Source of the DNA: an uncultured Opitutaceae bacterium
GTDB taxonomy: Bacteria; Verrucomicrobiota; Verrucomicrobiia; Opitutales; Opitutaceae
Direction: 5' to 3'
DNA length: 26,339 nt
Assembly: GCA_903885525.1 (NCBI GenBank)
Contig: CAISJA010000333.1
Span: forward strand, 1-26,339
Both the position numbers and the translations under genes were made by a program. Below the pieces are notes generated by a model that saw nothing but the letters and a program-made list of their open reading frames with translations, was not told the origin of the DNA and did no database searches. The number at the start of each line of letters is the position of its first letter. The first letter of the stretch is position 1. Below, piece by piece: positions 23,794 through 26,339 of the stretch.

Positions 23794-24387
23794 ATGACCC
23801 CGGCGCTGGAAAACCTGCAGAAGCGGCTGAAGCAATTGCCGGGGGTGGGCTACCGCTCCGCCGAGCGCATCGCGCTGCACCTGCTCGTGGAGCAACCGCA
23901 GAAGCTGCCCGAGCTGGTGGGCGCGCTCCAGGCCGCCGCCCAGGCGGTGCGCCGCTGCCAGGTCTGCGGCAACCTGGCGGAGGAGGAGCGGTGCGCCATC
24001 TGTGCGGATCCCCGGCGTGATCCGGCGCAGCTCTGCGTGGTGGAGAATGTGCCTGATCTGTCGGCCATCGAGCGGTCCGGAGCCTATCGCGGACGCTATC
24101 ATGTGCTCCACGGCAAGCTGTCCCCGCTGCGCGGGGTGGCCCCTGGGGACCTCAATCTGGCCCCGCTGTTTCCCCGGTTGGAAACCGGCGGAGTCGCCGA
24201 GGTGATCCTCGCCCTCTCCAACGATGTCGAAGGCGAGGCGACCTGCCACTATCTGACCGAGCGGCTGCCGCAGTCCGTGGCCCGGGTCACGCGCATCGGG
24301 TTCGGCCTGCCCAGCGGCGGCGGCGTGCTCTACGCGGATGCGGTCACCCTGAAAAGTTCGCTGGAGAGCAGAAGGACGTATTCATGA
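23794..24387 (+). CDS. recR: Recombination mediator RecR
   Basis: This 197-residue protein is RecR. An N-terminal helix-hairpin-helix (LKQLPGVGYRSAERIALHLL at about 12-31) is followed by a four-Cys zinc finger (C55, C58, C67, C70: CQVCGN...CAIC), the Toprim domain with VVENVPDLSAIERSGAYRG at about 82-100 and YHVLHGKLSPLRGVAP, and EVILALSNDVEGEATCHYL, with GFGLPSGGGVLYAD closing the Walker-B-like region. With RecF/RecO it helps load RecA at gaps in single-stranded DNA. Length matches the family (about 200). It starts 16 bases after ybaB, again without a Shine-Dalgarno motif (leader TTTCCCTCCCC). The tRNA-Gly gene follows 42 bases after the stop, with no terminator seen between them. Confidence 0.97.
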   Translation: MTPALENLQKRLKQLPGVGYRSAERIALHLLVEQPQKLPELVGALQAAAQAVRRCQVCGNLAEEERCAICADPRRDPAQLCVVENVPDLSAIERSGAYRGRYHVLHGKLSPLRGVAPGDLNLAPLFPRLETGGVAEVILALSNDVEGEATCHYLTERLPQSVARVTRIGFGLPSGGGVLYADAVTLKSSLESRRTYS

Positions 24388-24429
24388 CTTGCCCACTGCC
24401 CCGCCCTTGTGCTCAATCGCGACACCCTT

Positions 24430-24504
24430 GCGGGTATAGTATATCGGCTATTATGCGGCTTTCCCAAAGCTGAGAGGGGGGTTCGACTCCCCCTACCCGC
24501 ACCA
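24430..24504 (+). tRNA. tRNA-Gly (CCC anticodon), CCA encoded
   Basis: The cloverleaf can be drawn by hand. The acceptor stem GCGGGTA pairs with TACCCGC; the D arm is GTAT/TTAT with one weak pair and one T-T mismatch; the anticodon stem CGGCT/AGCTG contains one G-U; the seven-base loop TTCCCAA gives anticodon CCC; the T arm GGGGG-TTCGACT-CCCCC is perfect. The discriminator base is A and CCA is encoded. CCC reads the GGG glycine codon. No strong promoter is seen upstream, so it may be co-transcribed with recR. Confidence 0.95.
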
Positions 24505-24566
24505 GCCGGCACCTCCGCGCCGGTCGGAGTCAGAAGTTGGTCACCCCACAACCCACTCCCTCCTTG

Positions 24567-24692
24567 ATGAGAACCCTGCGACTCACGGTCTTGATCGCGC
24601 TCGGCCTGGCCTTCGGCTATGCCTGTTCGGAAGAAGGCGGTGCGCCGCGGCAGGAAGTCGGACCGGCGGACGGTGGTGCCGCGGTGGAGTAG
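24567..24692 (+). CDS. Doubtful 41-residue ORF with signal/lipoprotein-like N-terminus
   Basis: The ORF starts MRTLRLTVLIALGLAFGYAC, a basic N-terminus, a hydrophobic stretch and a Cys, then an acidic Gly/Pro/Glu-rich tail of about 21 residues to TAG at 24692. It resembles a small secreted or lipid-anchored peptide, but the lipobox is poor (G-Y-A-C instead of L-x-[AG]-C) and there is no Shine-Dalgarno motif (leader CACTCCCTCCTTG). It begins 62 bases after the tRNA-Gly. Its second half overlaps, tail to tail on the opposite strand, the Pro-rich end of the VF530 gene, so only one of the two reading frames may be meaningful there. Confidence 0.3.
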   Translation: MRTLRLTVLIALGLAFGYACSEEGGAPRQEVGPADGGAAVE

Positions 24693-24955
24693 GCCGGCCC
24701 GTGCGGCGGGCCGCCGGGCGGAGCGACGGCGGGCGGCGGGGGCCTGGCGAGGCGGTGCTCGCGGTAAAGCTCCTCGACCTTGGCGCGGGCCCAGGGCGTG
24801 CGGCGCAGGAAACGGAGGCTGGAGGTGAGGCTGGGCTGGTAGTGAAAGCACCGGATGTTGATGCGGCGACCCAGTCCGGCCCAGCCGTGGCGGTCCACCA
24901 GTTCCCGGAGCAATTGCTCCAGCGTGACGCCATGCAGGGGATCGTTGCTTTTCAA
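24617..24955 (-). CDS. VF530-family (DUF2132) small protein with Pro-rich tail
   Basis: Starting from TTG at 24955, the 112-residue protein begins MKSNDPLHGVTLEQLLRELV and continues through HGWAGLGRRINIRCF, SLTSSLRFLRRTPWARAKVE and EELY. This is the VF530/DUF2132 signature, a small DNA-binding protein family of about 70 residues. Residues about 70-112 are a Pro/Ala/Gly-rich tail beyond the usual family length. No ATG or GTG occurs in a suitable position, so TTG is chosen because it starts just before the conserved SNDPLHG. It begins 25 bases after the dxs stop on the same strand, and may be co-transcribed with dxs. No specific target is known. Confidence 0.8.
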   Translation of the reverse strand: MKSNDPLHGVTLEQLLRELVDRHGWAGLGRRINIRCFHYQPSLTSSLRFLRRTPWARAKVEELYREHRLARPPPPAVAPPGGPPHGPAYSTAAPPSAGPTSCRGAPPSSEQA

Positions 24956-24980
24956 GCGGCGTGGCGGGGTGGCGGCGGTA

Positions 24981-26339
24981 TCAGGCCCCGGCCTCGACGG
25001 TGGCCGGGCCGAGCCGGCGGGCGCGTTCCCGGATGCGGCGCACGATTTCCCCGGTGGAAAGCCCGTGGGCGGCGCGCAGGATCTCCACGCTGCTGCCGTG
25101 CTCGACGAAACAGTCGGGCCACCCGATGCGCTCGAGCGGAGTCTGGCATCCGGCCTCCTGTAGGGCCTCCAGCACGGCGCTGCCAAAGCCGCCGGTCACG
25201 GCATGGTCCTCGAGCGTGACGAGGAGCGGCACGGCGGCGGCCTGGTGGAGGAGTTGGGTCCGGTCGAGCGGCTTGACGAAGCGCGCGTTGACCACGCCGA
25301 CGGACCAGCCTTCTTCGGCTTGGAGGAGGTCCGCGATCCGCAGGGCTTCCTGCACCATGGGGCCGAGGGCCCAGATCATGAGGTCGGTGCCTTTGCGCAG
25401 CACCTCGGCTTGGCCGACCGGGAGCGCAGCGGGCCGGGGCTTGAGCGGGAGGCCGGTGCCGGCGCCGCGCGGGTAGCGGATGAAGCCGGGGCCGGGCAGT
25501 TGCAGGGCGGTGTGGAGCATGTCCACCAGCTCATCCTCGTCCTTCGGCTGCATGATCGTGGCGTTGGGCACACAGCGGAGGAAGGCGATGTCGAACAGGC
25601 CGTGGTGCGTCGGGCCGTCGTTGGCGGACAGCCCGGCCCGGTCCAGACAGAATGTCACCGGCAGGTTTTGCAGGCAGACGTCGTGGATCACCATGTCGTA
25701 GGCGCGCTGGAGGAAGGTTGAATAGATCGCGCAGACGGGGCGGAATCCCTTGGTGGCCAGGCCCGCGGCGAAGAGGACGGCGTGCTCCTCGGCGATGCCG
25801 ACGTCGAAAAACTGGCCGGGAACCTCCCGCGCGAGGTGGGAGAGGCCCGTGCCGCTGGGCATGGCGCCGGTGATGCCGAGTATCTTGGGGTCCTGCCGGG
25901 CGAAGCGGGCGAGGGCCTGGCCGAACACGTCCTGATAAGTGGGCGGGGTGCCGGGCGCCGGTTTCGCGCTTTCGCCGGTGGCCGGGTCAAAGGGGCTGGC
26001 GCCATGGAATTTCTCCGGGTGCGCCATCGCGGCGGGCAGCCCCTTGCCCTTCTTGGTCAGCACATGGATGAGCACGGGCACATCGGCGTGCTTGGCGAAC
26101 TCGAGGTTTTTCACCAGGGCGTCCAGATCGTGGCCGTCGACTGGGCCGAGGTAGCGCAGGCCGAATTTCTCGAAGAGGGAGGAGCCGACGAGGAAGTCCT
26201 TGGTCTCGCGCTTCCATTTCTGGTAGACGCGGTGCATCTCCACGCCGGCGGGGAAGCTGCGGAAGAAGCCCTCCAGGTCGTGGTGGAGCTTGTTGTAGGT
26301 CTTGTTCGTGCTGATGCGGTTGAGGTAGCCGGCGATGGC
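24981..26339 (-). CDS. dxs: 1-deoxy-D-xylulose-5-phosphate synthase, C-terminal part (start beyond right edge)
   Basis: The frame is open from the right edge to TGA at 24981-24983, giving 452 residues; about the first quarter, including part of the thiamine-diphosphate-binding region, is outside the window. The first residues read AIAGYLNRISTNKTYN. Seen here are FGLRYLGPVDGHDLDALVKN, VLIHVLTKKGKG, FFDVGIAEEHAVLFAAGLA with the catalytic Glu of the pyrimidine-domain GIAEEHA motif, DRAGLSANDGPTHHGLFDIA and the C-terminal transketolase domain (VVNARFVKPLDRTQLL, TLEDHAVTGGFGSAVLEAL). The enzyme condenses pyruvate and glyceraldehyde 3-phosphate to start the MEP isoprenoid pathway, which also supplies undecaprenyl carrier. 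The VF530 gene follows 25 bases downstream. Confidence 0.97.
   Translation of the reverse strand, partial: AIAGYLNRISTNKTYNKLHHDLEGFFRSFPAGVEMHRVYQKWKRETKDFLVGSSLFEKFGLRYLGPVDGHDLDALVKNLEFAKHADVPVLIHVLTKKGKGLPAAMAHPEKFHGASPFDPATGESAKPAPGTPPTYQDVFGQALARFARQDPKILGITGAMPSGTGLSHLAREVPGQFFDVGIAEEHAVLFAAGLATKGFRPVCAIYSTFLQRAYDMVIHDVCLQNLPVTFCLDRAGLSANDGPTHHGLFDIAFLRCVPNATIMQPKDEDELVDMLHTALQLPGPGFIRYPRGAGTGLPLKPRPAALPVGQAEVLRKGTDLMIWALGPMVQEALRIADLLQAEEGWSVGVVNARFVKPLDRTQLLHQAAAVPLLVTLEDHAVTGGFGSAVLEALQEAGCQTPLERIGWPDCFVEHGSSVEILRAAHGLSTGEIVRRIRERARRLGPATVEAGA

Noticed and set aside
24505..24524. Hairpin GCCGGC/GCCGGT directly after the tRNA
   Set aside because: The stem is only five to six pairs with an eight-base loop and no T run follows, so it is not a convincing terminator.
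1..26339. Search for CRISPR arrays, insertion sequences, integrases, rRNA and tandem repeats
   Set aside because: No spaced repeats, transposase motifs, terminal inverted repeats or rRNA sequence were seen; the only repeated DNA is short identity between the two paralogous GT4 genes.

Overview
The window is a GC-rich bacterial chromosome segment. Most of it is one very long leftward surface-polysaccharide locus; the right end carries housekeeping genes. I infer, without strong proof, a member of the Verrucomicrobiota (Opitutae-like). The hints are high GC, start codons that mostly lack a Shine-Dalgarno motif, and a dxs / VF530-family / tRNA-Gly / recR / ybaB / DJ-1 neighbourhood. There is no rRNA, and no protein here identifies the genus.

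Region 1 (1-21714, all minus strand) holds 20 genes with almost no intergenic space, read from right to left. They are an asparagine synthase (asnB-type), a GT4 glycosyltransferase, an ABC-2 exporter permease and ATPase (Wzm/Wzt-like, the ATPase with a C-terminal glycan-binding-type domain), a SAM methyltransferase, a GT9 (heptosyltransferase-like) enzyme, an unassigned glycosyltransferase-like protein and a GT61 enzyme. Then come a GT2, a hexapeptide acyltransferase, another GT2, a second unassigned GT-A-like protein, a third GT2, two GT4s, a third GT4, a PIG-L/LmbE deacetylase, a fourth GT4 paralogous to the third, a Wzy-like membrane polymerase and a final GT4 cut by the window edge. Seven gene pairs overlap by four bases (ATGA or GTGA) and one by a single base, so translation is probably coupled along the locus.

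Together these genes could build, decorate (acylation, deacetylation, methylation, possibly amidation), polymerise and export a complex glycan. No initiating phosphoglycosyl transferase, sugar-nucleotide pathway, Wzx flippase or outer-membrane export protein is visible, so those functions must lie outside the window. Having both an ABC exporter and a Wzy-like polymerase in one transcription unit is the most unusual property. The methyltransferase directly after Wzt suggests a chain-end cap read by the Wzt C-terminal domain.

Region 2 (21715-22503) has the probable promoter region of the locus, a DJ-1/PfpI gene on the minus strand, and a short divergent spacer.

Region 3 (22504-24504, plus strand) carries an atypical SDR-family NAD-dependent epimerase/dehydratase, ybaB (nucleoid-associated protein), recR and tRNA-Gly(CCC). 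Region 4 (24505-26339) has a VF530-family small protein and the C-terminal three quarters of dxs, both minus strand, plus a doubtful plus-strand micro-ORF that overlaps the VF530 gene tail to tail. No mobile elements, CRISPR arrays or integrases were seen.
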